A stretch of 64,000 nucleotides of DNA, taken from NCBI GenBank assembly GCA_012103375.1, contig WLWX01000001.1, positions 1,850,501 to 1,914,500 of the forward strand, read 5' to 3'. The notes under the pieces were generated by a model. The model was not told where the DNA came from. It did not search any database and saw only the letters and a list, made by a program, of their open reading frames with translations. Of this stretch, positions 9,134 through 18,181 are shown piece by piece (position 1 is the first letter of the stretch; every line of letters begins with the position of its first letter). The position numbers were made by a program, and so were the translations under genes. The stretch comes from Paracoccaceae bacterium (lineage in GTDB: Bacteria > Pseudomonadota > Alphaproteobacteria > Rhodobacterales > Rhodobacteraceae).

Positions 9134-10852
9134 TTACTTTTTCGAGACGACGGATTGCGGGTTCAGATTGCCGATACGACCGCTTTCGGTCCCGGCGTTC
9201 GGGTCAATGATCGCGTTCACGAGCGTTGGTTTGCCGGATTTGATTGCGTCGCGCACCGCGCGTTCCAGATCATCGGGGCTGCGGGCCAACACGCCCTCAC
9301 CACCGAAGGCCTGCATCATCATGTCGTATTTGGCTTCCGGCACGAAGACCGTCGTACCGGGGTCACGGCCCGTCGGGTCGGTATCGGTGCCGCGATAAAT
9401 GCCCGAGTTGTTGAAGATCACAACGCAGATCGGCAGGTTATAGCGGCAGATGGTTTCAACCTCCATGCCGCTGAAACCAAAGGCGGAATCGCCTTCGATG
9501 CAGACGACGGGCTGGCCGGTTTCAACCGCGGCGGCCACCGCCGTGCCCATGCCGATGCCCATTACGCCCCAGGTGCCAACATCCAGACGTTTGCGCGGTT
9601 TGGCCATGTCGATGACCGAGCGGGCGAAATCCAGCGTATTGGCGCCTTCGTTAACCAGGATCGCATCCGGGTTGTCCTTGAATATGGACTTCAATCGCCC
9701 CAGCGCGCCGTGGAAATCCATCGGCACATTGTTGTTCATCAGCTTGGGGGCCATGCGTTCGACATTGGTGTCCCGCTTGGCCTTCACCGCGTCGGTCCAG
9801 TCTGCCGGGGGCTGCGTCCAACCGCCCATCTTGTCGACCATCAGGCCCAGCGTGCTTTCGATATCGCCCACCAGCGGCGCGTCGATGGGCTGGTTGCTGT
9901 CCATTTCCTTCGGGTCGATGTCGATGTGGATGAATTTCTTGGAGAACGGCTCTCCCCACTGTTTGCCCTTGCCGTGGCTCAGCAACCAATTGAGGCGCGC
10001 GCCTATCAGCATCACGCAATCGCTTTCCTTCAGCACCAGCGACCGCGCCGCGCCTGCGTATTGATCGTGATCGTCCGGCAGCAAGCCCTTGGCCATCGAC
10101 ATCGCGATATAGGGCGCGCCGGATTTTTCGACGAACTGCTTCACCAGATCATCACATTGCGCATAGGCCGCGCCTTTACCCAGAATGATCAACGGCTTCT
10201 TGGCGCCTTTCAGAACATCCAATGCCCGATCAATCGCCGCAGGGCCGGGCAGCTGCGCCGGCGCGGGGTCGATCACTTCGATCAGGCTCTGCGCGCCTTT
10301 CGCAGCCTCCATCGTCTGGCCCAGCAGACTGGCGGGCACGTCGAGGTAAACTCCGCCGGGGCGGCCCGAAACAGCAGCACGGATCGCGCGGGCCACGCCG
10401 ACGCCGATGTCTTCGGCGTGCAGAATGCGATAGGCGGCCTTGCACAGCGGCTTGGCGACGGCCAACTGATCCATTTCTTCATAGTCGCCTTTTTGCAGGT
10501 CGACGATCTCACGCTCGGACGAGCCCGAAATCAGGATCATCGGCCAGCAGTTGGTTGTCGCATGGCTTAGGCTGACCAACCCGTTCAGGAAACCGGGGGC
10601 GGAAACGGTCAGGCAAACACCGGGCGTCTTCGTCAGATAGCCTGCAATCGCCGCGGCGTTGCCCGCGTTGCTTTCGTGCCGGAACGAGACGACGCGCATC
10701 CCCTCGGCCTGCATCATCCGGCCCAGATCGGTCACTGGAATGCCTGGCACGTGATAGATATTCTCGATCCCGTTCAGTTTCAGGGCGTCGATCAGCAGGT
10801 GGAATCCGTCGGTCAGATCCTGCGTCGTCTCAGTTGATTGGTCGTTTGCCAT
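9134..10852 (-). CDS. oxc: Oxalyl-CoA decarboxylase (ThDP-dependent)
   Basis: This 572-residue thiamin-diphosphate enzyme converts oxalyl-CoA to formyl-CoA and CO2. Glu60 in [12 protein letters not shown] is the ThDP-activating glutamate. The Mg-ThDP motif runs from GDSAFGFSG at about 454 to IFNNSG near 480. The central Rossmann domain, around [14 protein letters not shown], matches the family's ADP-binding domain. The residues [21 protein letters not shown] are typical of Oxc. It is the first enzyme gene after the regulator and is followed by frc, the classical oxalate pair. Confidence 0.95.
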   Translation of the reverse strand: MANDQSTETTQDLTDGFHLLIDALKLNGIENIYHVPGIPVTDLGRMMQAEGMRVVSFRHESNAGNAAAIAGYLTKTPGVCLTVSAPGFLNGLVSLSHATTNCWPMILISGSSEREIVDLQKGDYEEMDQLAVAKPLCKAAYRILHAEDIGVGVARAIRAAVSGRPGGVYLDVPASLLGQTMEAAKGAQSLIEVIDPAPAQLPGPAAIDRALDVLKGAKKPLIILGKGAAYAQCDDLVKQFVEKSGAPYIAMSMAKGLLPDDHDQYAGAARSLVLKESDCVMLIGARLNWLLSHGKGKQWGEPFSKKFIHIDIDPKEMDSNQPIDAPLVGDIESTLGLMVDKMGGWTQPPADWTDAVKAKRDTNVERMAPKLMNNNVPMDFHGALGRLKSIFKDNPDAILVNEGANTLDFARSVIDMAKPRKRLDVGTWGVMGIGMGTAVAAAVETGQPVVCIEGDSAFGFSGMEVETICRYNLPICVVIFNNSGIYRGTDTDPTGRDPGTTVFVPEAKYDMMMQAFGGEGVLARSPDDLERAVRDAIKSGKPTLVNAIIDPNAGTESGRIGNLNPQSVVSKK

Positions 10853-10872
10853 TCAGTCCTCGGTTATCCTGT

Positions 10873-11586
10873 TCAACGCGCCGCTTTGCTGGCGGTTGCG
10901 TGTTCCAATTCGATCCATGTGTCTTCGATATGCTGGCGCAGCCGCATCGAGTGATCGCGCACCAATTGTTCGGCCAATGCTGCGTCGCGTGCTTCCAGTG
11001 CCGCGACAATGGCCATGTGATCCGTCACTGACCGCGCTGCGCGGTCTGCTTCCGATATTGCCCGCCGGCGGACGGCGTGCATGTGCATGAAGATCGTGTC
11101 CGTCATTGCCTTCAGGGCCACGCATTTGGACAGTTCCAGGATGCGTTGATGAAACCGGATGTTGGCGCGGGAATAGCTTTCGATGTCATTGGCCGGATCG
11201 ATCTGGCTGTGCTTGTCGGCCAGCGCGTGCAGCGAACGAAGCTCGGCATCCGTGGCCTCGGTCGTCGCCAGGCGTGCGGCCATGCTTTCCAATGCCGCCC
11301 AGACGATGATGATGTCCATCACTTCTTCACGGGTCTTGCGGCGCACGAACACGCCCTTGCGGGGCTGAATTTCCACCAGCCCATCCTGTTCCAGCCGCGC
11401 CAAAGCCTCGCGCAGCGGCGTGCGCGAAATGCCAAGCTGCTCGGCCATCTTGCGTTCGTCCAGCCGCAGGTCCGCGGTGTCGGAATAGATGTTCATGTCA
11501 AGAATGGCGCTGCGCAGAACCTCGTAAATGTGGTCCTTCAGCGTGAAATTCACGTCGACTGATTTCAGGGTTACCCTGTCCGACAT
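10873..11586 (-). CDS. GntR/FadR-type (FCD) transcriptional regulator of the oxalate genes
   Basis: This is an N-terminal winged helix (LDERKMAEQLGISRTPLREALARLEQ) followed by an all-helical FCD ligand domain with the usual histidines (RFHQRIL, THxx-like TDHMAIV). The start is ATG 11586, 8 bases after GGGGGA. A longer frame beginning at 11691 exists only because a transposable repeat upstream happens to be open, so I reject that start. It is the promoter-proximal gene of the run oxc-frc-formyltransferase-fhs, so it probably controls that operon and itself. A 22-bp palindrome 257 bases upstream is the likely operator, and a 218-bp element now separates the two. Confidence 0.85.
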   Translation of the reverse strand: MSDRVTLKSVDVNFTLKDHIYEVLRSAILDMNIYSDTADLRLDERKMAEQLGISRTPLREALARLEQDGLVEIQPRKGVFVRRKTREEVMDIIIVWAALESMAARLATTEATDAELRSLHALADKHSQIDPANDIESYSRANIRFHQRILELSKCVALKAMTDTIFMHMHAVRRRAISEADRAARSVTDHMAIVAALEARDAALAEQLVRDHSMRLRQHIEDTWIELEHATASKAAR

Positions 11587-11598
11587 CCATCCCCCAAG

Positions 11599-11816
11599 GA
11601 TTGTGTTGAAAAACTCCGTTTTAGGGCCTGAACGATGATTTTTCTTTCCATGCAGCCCGATCCTAAATTTTTGGCGCGGGGGTCGGCCCAAATCGCCTAC
11701 ATGCGCTCACGCGCAGCCATGCGCTGTCTCGTGGTCAAAGCTTTCCGACTATTTCGCTTCATAGGTTTTCGCAAGAAATCCGCGACGCTCTGATTTCGGA
11801 GTTTTTCAACACAATC
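11599..11816 (+). mobile_element. 218-bp MITE, copy 1, in the leader of the oxalate operon
   Basis: The element begins GATTGTGTTGAAAAACTCCG and ends with the exact reverse complement, giving 20-bp perfect terminal inverted repeats. It is flanked by CAAG at 11595-11598 and 11817-11820, a 4-bp target duplication. It has no transposase gene. It reads the same, base for base as far as I can tell, as the copies at 25444, 58590, 59483 and 60324. It landed 12 bases upstream of the regulator ATG, leaving the ribosome site (GGGGGA) intact but separating the gene from its putative operator and promoter. Confidence 0.93.
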
Positions 11817-11842
11817 CAAGCAAACCGGCCATTCAGGCATTC

Positions 11843-11864
11843 GGTCTATGGTATACCATAGACC
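11843..11864. promoter_or_regulatory. 22-bp perfect palindrome, likely operator of the oxalate GntR regulator
   Basis: The half-site GGTCTATGGTA is followed directly by its exact reverse complement. GntR/FCD regulators bind short palindromes with a G-T/A-C core such as this. It lies upstream of the regulator and oxc genes, and the only thing between is the 218-bp transposed element. Assignment to this regulator is by position. Confidence 0.7.
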
Positions 11865-12379
11865 ACACTTTGAGCGAGTCGCAAGGATGTTAACGCGATA
11901 CGGGTGAATTTGGTCACCGTTCGGGGCCAGAGCCGCCTGCTCCGATGCTGCGGTCAGGTCATTTTTGGCATAATTTGCAGTCCTTTAACGCAGATACCCA
12001 CCCGGTTTACAAATAACGCAATCGTCGCATGCCAGCAGGCTACCACAAACCTGCCGCCAAACGCGTCGGGGCCATTTCGAGGTCCGCGAAGCAATGGATT
12101 ACCCCGGTTTCCGATGAAGGTATTCTCGAGAGAAGTGACGACATGGTTGCCCCTGCCTGATACCAGCCGCCGCGCATCTCCGCGCGAAATCGTGCACCGC
12201 CTGCACGAAAGAATCCACGCGATTGGCGCGTTTCAAACGGGTAATAACAAAAGACCTGACCGCTGCCGCCAGAGTTACGCGAGGTTAGTCACATAATTCG
12301 TTTAGTTTTGACTGAACAAACTTGACATCACGAAAACCAATCCTGTACCACCTGCGCCTCAACCGACTCTGAGGATCGC
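11865..12379. other. Intergenic stretch without a recognisable gene
   Basis: About 515 bases separate the oxalate promoter region from the efflux-regulator gene. A 130-codon frame at 11904-12296 (+) is open, but it has no ribosome site I trust and no recognisable protein pattern. Apart from the candidate operator and promoter at its right end I see nothing defined here. Confidence 0.5.
12304..12350 (+). promoter_or_regulatory. Candidate promoter and MarR-type operator for the RND operon
   Basis: The inverted repeat AGTTTTG (12304-12310), 6 nt, CAAACT (12317-12322) is followed by a consensus -35 TTGACA at 12322-12327. A weak -10-like TGTACC lies about 17 bases further on. The overlap of the inverted repeat with the -35 box is what a self-repressing MarR-family regulator would need. 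Confidence 0.5.
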
Positions 12380-12850
12380 ATGCAGCACGACACCCTTGAC
12401 GCCATTCGCGCCGAGTTCATCGAAAAAATCGGCCTGATTGCCCAGACCGAAGGGCTGCCACGCATCGCGGGGCGGGTTTTTGGCCTTCTGGTCTTTGATG
12501 GCGCGGCCATCGCATTCAGCGACCTTGCCGAAACCCTGCAGGTCAGCCGGGGCAGCATCAGCTCCAGCGTGCGGCTTCTGGAAGAACGCGGCCTGGTCAA
12601 GCGCACCGCACGCCCCGGAGAGCGTCAGGATTACTTCCAACTGGCCGATAATCCCTATGCAACGATGCTGGACCGCGCCAAGCGCAGCCTGTCCCACGCC
12701 CGCGATGACATAAACGCAACGATCGCCAGATTGCCCGCGTCCGACGTTGATGTGCGGACGCGGTTGAACGCCTACGCCGATTTTTATGGCGCGATGGAGA
12801 CTTGCCTGCTGGGCGCACTGACCACACTTGATGATGGCGGCGACGCCTGA
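12380..12850 (+). CDS. MarR/GbsR-type transcriptional regulator
   Basis: This 156-residue protein has a winged-helix DNA-binding domain. The helix-turn-helix runs through IAFSDLAETLQVSRGSISSSVRLLEERGLVKR at about residues 50-82, a GbsR/MarR-like arrangement, followed by a helical dimerisation tail. It lies immediately upstream of the RND adaptor and pump genes in the same direction (30 bases), so it is very likely the local repressor of the pump. The inducing compound cannot be deduced. Confidence 0.82.
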   Translation: MQHDTLDAIRAEFIEKIGLIAQTEGLPRIAGRVFGLLVFDGAAIAFSDLAETLQVSRGSISSSVRLLEERGLVKRTARPGERQDYFQLADNPYATMLDRAKRSLSHARDDINATIARLPASDVDVRTRLNAYADFYGAMETCLLGALTTLDDGGDA

Positions 12851-12880
12851 GCGCGCATTTTTTGGAACGGAAATGATGTC

Positions 12881-14011
12881 ATGAAAGACACAACCAACGA
12901 ACGGCGGCCTGAAACGCTGGATTTCAGCTCTGACAAAGGTGCGGCGCGTTCGACCTGGATCGCCGCGGCCATTGTCCTGGTCCTTGTCGCCTGGATGGGA
13001 AGCGGCTTTGTCCTGCCCTCGGAACCTGCGGATGCGCCTGCAGAACGCGCGGTCCTGCAACCCGTGACTGTGGCCGTGGCGCGCTCGGTTGCGCAGCCGG
13101 TCACCCAGTTTTTTCTGGCCGAGGGGCAGGCCCTGCCGGATCGCGACACTGCCGTGCGCGCCGAAATCTCGGGGCAGATATCTGAAGTTTTGGTCGAAAA
13201 GGGCGCGGATGTCGAAGAAGGCGACGTGATCGCGCGCTTTGACCCGGTGCAGCGCCAGGCGGATCTTGAGCGTGCCACAGCCGAGGTTGATCGCACCAAA
13301 CGTGAATTCGACAATGCCCAGACCCTGCTGGAACGCGGCACCGCGACGGTGGATCGTGTTGCCACCGCACGCGCGTCATTTGCCGCCGCCCAGGCGCAAC
13401 TCGCCGCCGCGACCGAGGCGCTGGATAACGCGGTTCTGACGGTCCCATTTGATGGCCGCCTTGAAACACTGACGATCAACGAAGGAGAGTTCGTTCAGCC
13501 CGGAACCGAGGTCGCCCGGATCGTCGACAACACCCCCCTGACCGTGGCGATCCAGGTGCCGCAGCAATCGCTGGCCCGGATTGAGGTTGGCCAGATGGCG
13601 CAGGTCGAATTCATCACCGGTGACGTCCTGCCCGGCCTTGTGACCTTCGTGGGCACCAATGCCGATGCCGCGACGCGGACGTTTTTGGCCGAGGTTGCGG
13701 TTGATAATGCAAATGGCAAAGTCCCCGCCGGCATCAGCGCGCAAGAGCGCATCCCGACCGGCGATGTTTCGGCGCATTTTCTTTCACCCGCGATCCTGTC
13801 GCTAGGTACAGACGGCACTTTGGGCATCAAGACCGTTGTTGAAGACGACAAGGTTGCGTTCACCCCTGTCGAGATTGTGCGCGCCCAAACCGATGGAATC
13901 TGGGTCACCGGGCTTACCGATGAAGCGCGCGTCATCACCGTGGGCCAGGGCTATGTCAACGATGGGGAAACCGTCGCACCACAGACCGCCACCGCCGAGG
14001 TGACCCAATGA
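12881..14011 (+). CDS. RND efflux periplasmic adaptor (membrane fusion protein)
   Basis: This 376-residue HlyD/AcrA-family protein links an inner-membrane RND pump to the outer-membrane channel. There is one N-terminal membrane anchor (AAIVLVLVAWMGSGFVL, about 27-43). A lipoyl half-motif (AEISGQISEVLVEKGADVEEGDVIARFD) precedes a coiled-coil hairpin of about 60 residues rich in Ala/Glu/Arg. The second lipoyl half (LTVPFDGRLETLTINEGEFVQPG) and a beta-barrel domain come last. It overlaps the pump gene by four bases (ATGA), so the two are translationally coupled. Confidence 0.92.
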   Translation: MKDTTNERRPETLDFSSDKGAARSTWIAAAIVLVLVAWMGSGFVLPSEPADAPAERAVLQPVTVAVARSVAQPVTQFFLAEGQALPDRDTAVRAEISGQISEVLVEKGADVEEGDVIARFDPVQRQADLERATAEVDRTKREFDNAQTLLERGTATVDRVATARASFAAAQAQLAAATEALDNAVLTVPFDGRLETLTINEGEFVQPGTEVARIVDNTPLTVAIQVPQQSLARIEVGQMAQVEFITGDVLPGLVTFVGTNADAATRTFLAEVAVDNANGKVPAGISAQERIPTGDVSAHFLSPAILSLGTDGTLGIKTVVEDDKVAFTPVEIVRAQTDGIWVTGLTDEARVITVGQGYVNDGETVAPQTATAEVTQ

Positions 14012-17000
14012 ACACGCTGATCAACCTCGCCTTTTCGCGGTCCCGCGTTATGGTGCTGGGACTGGTCATCATCCTCAGCGTTGGCGCGTTTTCCTACATT
14101 TCGATCCCGAAAGAGGCGAACCCCGACATTCCCCTGCCGCTGTTCTACGTGTCCACGGGACTGGACGGCATTTCGCCCGAAGATGCCGAACGGTTGCTGC
14201 TGGAACCGATGGAGACCGAGTTAGCCTCGATCAACGGTCTGTCCAGCATGACCAGCAATGCCGCCGAAGGGGTCGCCAACATCCAGCTGGAATTCGATCC
14301 CGGATTTGACAGTGAACAGGCCCTGACCAAAGTGCGCGAGGCTGCAGACCGGGCGGGTGGCGAACTGCCTGCAGATGCCCGCGACATTCATATTACCGAG
14401 ATCAATACCGCCCTGTTCCCGATTATCACCGCCATCCTTTCCGGCCCTGTGCCCGAGCGGACGTTGAAAACGCTGGCCGAAGATCTGCAGGACGGCATCG
14501 AAGGTCTTGAGGGCGTGCTGGAGGTTGACATCGGCGGGCAGCGTTTCGAATTCCTCGAAGTGTTGGTCGATCCGACATTGTTCGAAACCTACAACATCTC
14601 CTTCGACGAACTGATCGGCCAGATCACCCGCAATAACCAGCTGATCGCCGCTGGCGCCATCGAAACCGGGGCCGGGCGCATGGTGCTGAAGGTGCCGGGG
14701 CTGATCGAAAACCTGGAAGATGTCATGGCCATGCCGGTGAAGGTGCGCGGCAACACGGTCGTCACATTCGCCGATGTCGCAACCATCCGGCGCGCTTTTG
14801 ACGACCCATCCGGCTTTGCCCGCATCAACGGCCAACCGGCACTGGCGCTGGAGATCACCAAGCGTTCCGGCGCCAATATCATCGAAACGGTGGCGGACGT
14901 GCGCGCGCTGGTCGACACGCTTTCGACGGACTGGCCAGACTCCGTCACCGTCACATATCTTCAGGACCAGAGCAAACAGATCAAAGACCTGCTGAGCGAT
15001 CTTGAAGCGAACGTGATCGCCGCCGTCATTCTGGTCATGATCGTGATCGTCTTCGCGCTGGGCCTGCGTTCGGCCATTTTGGTCGGGCTGGCAATTCCGG
15101 GTGCGTTCCTGGCCGGGGTCACGGCGCTGTCGATGATGGGCTACACGATGAATATCGTGGTTCTGTTTTCACTGATCCTTGTGGTTGGGATGCTGGTTGA
15201 CGGTGCCATCGTCACCACCGAACTGGCCGACCGGAAATTGCAGGAAGGGGCAGACGCGCGCACCGCCTATAGTTTCGCGGCCAAGCGGATGTCCTGGCCG
15301 ATCATCGCCTCTACGCTCACGACGCTCAGCGTGTTTTTCCCGCTGCTTTTCTGGGAAGGCATGGTGGGGGAATTCATGAAATTCCTGCCAATCACCGTTA
15401 TCCTGACCCTGTTCGCCTCGCTCTTCATGGCGCTGATCTTCATTCCTGTCGTCGGCGGGCTGATCGGCAAGCGCCAGCCGCAGACGGCGCGGGCAAAGGC
15501 CGCCCTCAGCGCTGCCGAACTGGGCGATCCGCGCCAGATGAAGGGGTTCACCGGCGGCTATGTGCGCCTGCTCAGCTGGGCCATCCAGCGCCCCGGCGCG
15601 ACCGTTCTGCTGGCCATCGCGCTGCTGCTGGGCGCGTTCGGCGCTTACGGCCAATTCGGGCGCGGGCTGACGTTCTTTCCTTCGGTCGAGCCGGATTTCA
15701 TGCAAGTCCAGGTCCGCGCGCGGGACAACTTCTCGATCTTCGAACGCGACGCACTGGTGCGTGCGGTCGAAAACCGCGTGCTGGAGTATGATGAGATTGC
15801 CAGCGTCTATGCCCGTTCCATGCTGAACGCCGGACAGGGGGATGAGGAAACCATCGGCACCCTGCAACTGGAATTGACCGATTGGGATACGCGGCGCACC
15901 GCCGCCGAGATTGGCGAAGATATTCGCGCCGATGTGGCCGACATCGCCGGGATTGACGTACAGGTTCAGACCGAAAGTGGCGGGCCAAGTGCGGGCAAGC
16001 CGGTGAACCTGAAGATCACCGCCAAGTCACCCGAACAGCAAGCCATAGCTGTCGAGGGGGTCCGCACAATGATGGCCAAGATCGGCGGTTTTACAGATGT
16101 GACCGATACGCGCCCGCTGCCGGGGGTGGAATGGGCGGTGCGGGTCAACCGCTCGGAAGCGGCGCGTTTCGGGGCCAATGTTGCGCTGCTGGGGCAGGCG
16201 ATCCAGCTTCTGACGCAAGGCATCAACGTTGCCGACTACCGCCCCGACGATTCTGATGGAGAGCTGGATATCCGCGTCCGCTTCCCCAGTCAGGATCGCA
16301 CCCTGGAAGAGCTTGAGGGCCTGCGGGTGCCAACTTCGGCCGGGCTGGTCCCGATCTCGAATTTCGTGACGTTCGAACCCGCGCCGCGCACCGGCACTGT
16401 GCGCAGGGTTGATCAGAAGCGTGTGGTGACAATCGAAGCCAACGTCGCCCCCGGCCTGCTGGTCAACGATCAGGTCATCGCCCTGACCGCCGCGATGGAG
16501 GCTGCCGAGTTTCCGCCCGGCGTCGGCTGGTCATTCGCGGGCGAGGCTGAAGATCAGCAGGAAAGCATGATCTTCCTGATGGGGGCGTTTATTTCGGCGA
16601 TCTTCCTGATGTTCGTGATCCTGCTGACCCAATTCAACAACTTCTATCAGGCTTTCATCGTGATGAGTGCCATCGTGTTCTCGATCGCCGGGGTCCTGCT
16701 GGGCCTGCTGGTCACCGGGCGCCCCTTTGGCGTTGTCATGGGCGGTATAGGTGTGATCGCGCTGGCCGGGATCGTGGTGAACAACAACATCGTGTTGATC
16801 GACACCTTCAACGACCTGCTGAAATCGGGCCGTTCCCCGATGGAGGCGGCCTTGCGGACCGGCGCCCAACGTCTGCGCCCGGTGATCCTGACCTCGGTGA
16901 CCACGGCGCTGGGCCTGATGCCGATGGTGATCGGCCTCAACATCAACTTCTTCAGCCGCGAGATTGTCTATGGCGCGCCCTCGACCCAGTGGTGGACCGA

Positions 17001-17136
17001 GCTGTCCAGTGCTATCGCCGGGGGGCTGGTCATCGCCACGATCCTGACGCTGATCGTAACACCGGCGATGCTGATGCTGGGCCACAAACGCAGCACGCGC
17101 GCGGTTCGCAGCGATACAATACCTCTGACGGGTTAA
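14008..17136 (+). CDS. RND-family efflux transporter permease
   Basis: This 1042-residue inner-membrane proton antiporter of the AcrB/HAE superfamily has two six-helix bundles, each with a large periplasmic loop. The first helix (VMVLGLVIILSVGAFSYISIP) is followed by porter domains, then VILVMIVIVFALGLRSAILVGLAIP and LILVVGMLVDGAIVTTE. In the last of these the acidic residue of helix 4 (MLVDGAIV) fits the proton-relay position. The second half repeats with GGIGVIALAGIVVNNNIVLID. Sequence character is closer to the short-porter, multi-substrate MFP/RND pairs of alphaproteobacteria than to AcrB itself. The substrate is unknown, and no outer-membrane factor gene lies nearby. Confidence 0.93.
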   Translation: MNTLINLAFSRSRVMVLGLVIILSVGAFSYISIPKEANPDIPLPLFYVSTGLDGISPEDAERLLLEPMETELASINGLSSMTSNAAEGVANIQLEFDPGFDSEQALTKVREAADRAGGELPADARDIHITEINTALFPIITAILSGPVPERTLKTLAEDLQDGIEGLEGVLEVDIGGQRFEFLEVLVDPTLFETYNISFDELIGQITRNNQLIAAGAIETGAGRMVLKVPGLIENLEDVMAMPVKVRGNTVVTFADVATIRRAFDDPSGFARINGQPALALEITKRSGANIIETVADVRALVDTLSTDWPDSVTVTYLQDQSKQIKDLLSDLEANVIAAVILVMIVIVFALGLRSAILVGLAIPGAFLAGVTALSMMGYTMNIVVLFSLILVVGMLVDGAIVTTELADRKLQEGADARTAYSFAAKRMSWPIIASTLTTLSVFFPLLFWEGMVGEFMKFLPITVILTLFASLFMALIFIPVVGGLIGKRQPQTARAKAALSAAELGDPRQMKGFTGGYVRLLSWAIQRPGATVLLAIALLLGAFGAYGQFGRGLTFFPSVEPDFMQVQVRARDNFSIFERDALVRAVENRVLEYDEIASVYARSMLNAGQGDEETIGTLQLELTDWDTRRTAAEIGEDIRADVADIAGIDVQVQTESGGPSAGKPVNLKITAKSPEQQAIAVEGVRTMMAKIGGFTDVTDTRPLPGVEWAVRVNRSEAARFGANVALLGQAIQLLTQGINVADYRPDDSDGELDIRVRFPSQDRTLEELEGLRVPTSAGLVPISNFVTFEPAPRTGTVRRVDQKRVVTIEANVAPGLLVNDQVIALTAAMEAAEFPPGVGWSFAGEAEDQQESMIFLMGAFISAIFLMFVILLTQFNNFYQAFIVMSAIVFSIAGVLLGLLVTGRPFGVVMGGIGVIALAGIVVNNNIVLIDTFNDLLKSGRSPMEAALRTGAQRLRPVILTSVTTALGLMPMVIGLNINFFSREIVYGAPSTQWWTELSSAIAGGLVIATILTLIVTPAMLMLGHKRSTRAVRSDTIPLTG

Positions 17137-17162
17137 AGCGGTTTTCGTTAACGTTATGGGCG

Positions 17163-18071
17163 TCAGGCCTTGCGCGAAAACGGGTCATTGGCGGTGTGCA
17201 GCCGCAGATGGCGGATAAAAGCGCGCGCCAGGCGGTGCAGGGGTGCGTTGTCGGGCGTGACGAAATAGCTGCGGTATTCCATGCCCGAGGCAAAGGGCCG
17301 GAACGCAACATCGCCCGAGCGGAATTGCACAATCGGAAACGGATTGACCACGGTAACGCCCAATCCCGCATGCGCCAGATCAACCGCCGCGACCGAGGTT
17401 GAAACCTCGGCCACGATCCGGGGCTTGCTGGCGGCGGCGGTCAGCTCCTGTTCAAGCTGCGCCCGCCTTGCATGGCGATGCGACAGGGCGATCAGTGGTT
17501 GGTCATGCAGGTCCGCGGGGTGGATGACGTCTTGCGCGCTTAGGGGGTGATCGACGGGCATGGCGCAGACTGGTGACGACAGGCGGAACGGGGTCAGCTT
17601 CAGCCCGTCGCGCGACAGTTCCACGCCGGTTATTCCAAGGTCAAACCTTCTTTCCAGAATGCCCCGGATCACCTCGTCCGAGGGCGCAACCTCAAGTGCC
17701 ACGAAATAGGACGGGTTGGTTTCCAGAAATGTGGCGATATGGGACACCATGAAACGGTGCGCATAGGTGGGCGGCGCGACAACGCGCAGACGCTCTTGCG
17801 TGGGGGTCGTGGGGCCATCGATTTGATCCAGCGCGGCAAACAGGGGATCCAGCCGGCGGTTCAGGCGCACCGCCTCACCCGTCGGGGTCAACCGTCCACC
17901 GACACGGTCAAACAGGATCAGACCTGTCCGCGCCTCAAGGCTGGCGATGGATCGGCTGATCGCGGATTGCGACAGCCCCATCCGCACACCCGCCTGCGCC
18001 GTTGTGCCCGCCTCCATCAACGCGCGCAGCGCCTGATATTCGGGCAGAGAGTGCCAGGTTTTAGCGGCCAT
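17163..18071 (-). CDS. LysR-family regulator of the dipeptidase/dipeptide-transport operon
   Basis: The N-terminal helix-turn-helix (AQAGVRMGLSQSAISRSIASLEARTGLILFDR) and C-terminal substrate-binding domain are standard LysR. I take ATG 18071 (MAAKTWHSLPEY), preceded by CAGGGAAA, instead of the longer frame from 18128, because the earlier stretch would run through the operator-like repeats. It is divergent from the dipeptidase and dipeptide ABC genes, the usual layout for a LysR activator and its target. The inducer is probably a peptide or amino acid derivative, by context only. Confidence 0.87.
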   Translation of the reverse strand: MAAKTWHSLPEYQALRALMEAGTTAQAGVRMGLSQSAISRSIASLEARTGLILFDRVGGRLTPTGEAVRLNRRLDPLFAALDQIDGPTTPTQERLRVVAPPTYAHRFMVSHIATFLETNPSYFVALEVAPSDEVIRGILERRFDLGITGVELSRDGLKLTPFRLSSPVCAMPVDHPLSAQDVIHPADLHDQPLIALSHRHARRAQLEQELTAAASKPRIVAEVSTSVAAVDLAHAGLGVTVVNPFPIVQFRSGDVAFRPFASGMEYRSYFVTPDNAPLHRLARAFIRHLRLHTANDPFSRKA

Positions 18072-18090
18072 CGGGTTTCCCTGCGGAATG

Positions 18091-18123
18091 ATCATCAGTT
18101 GATGATAAAAACTCATAGAGTTT
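18091..18123. promoter_or_regulatory. Two adjacent inverted repeats in the LysR/dipeptidase divergent promoter
   Basis: ATCATCA, 2 nt, TGATGAT lies at 18091-18106. AAACTC, 3 nt, GAGTTT lies at 18109-18123. Both are perfect and sit between the divergent start codons. LysR proteins bind such dyads next to the promoter they control, so these are candidate recognition and activation sites. Confidence 0.55.
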
Positions 18124-18181
18124 GCCATCGCCTATGACAAACTAATCTATACGCTGCGGCCAGCCACAAATCGGGGGACAT

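Noticed and set aside
11904-12296. 130-codon frame in the gap before the RND regulator
   Set aside because: No convincing ribosome site, an unnatural amino acid composition and no recognisable protein pattern.
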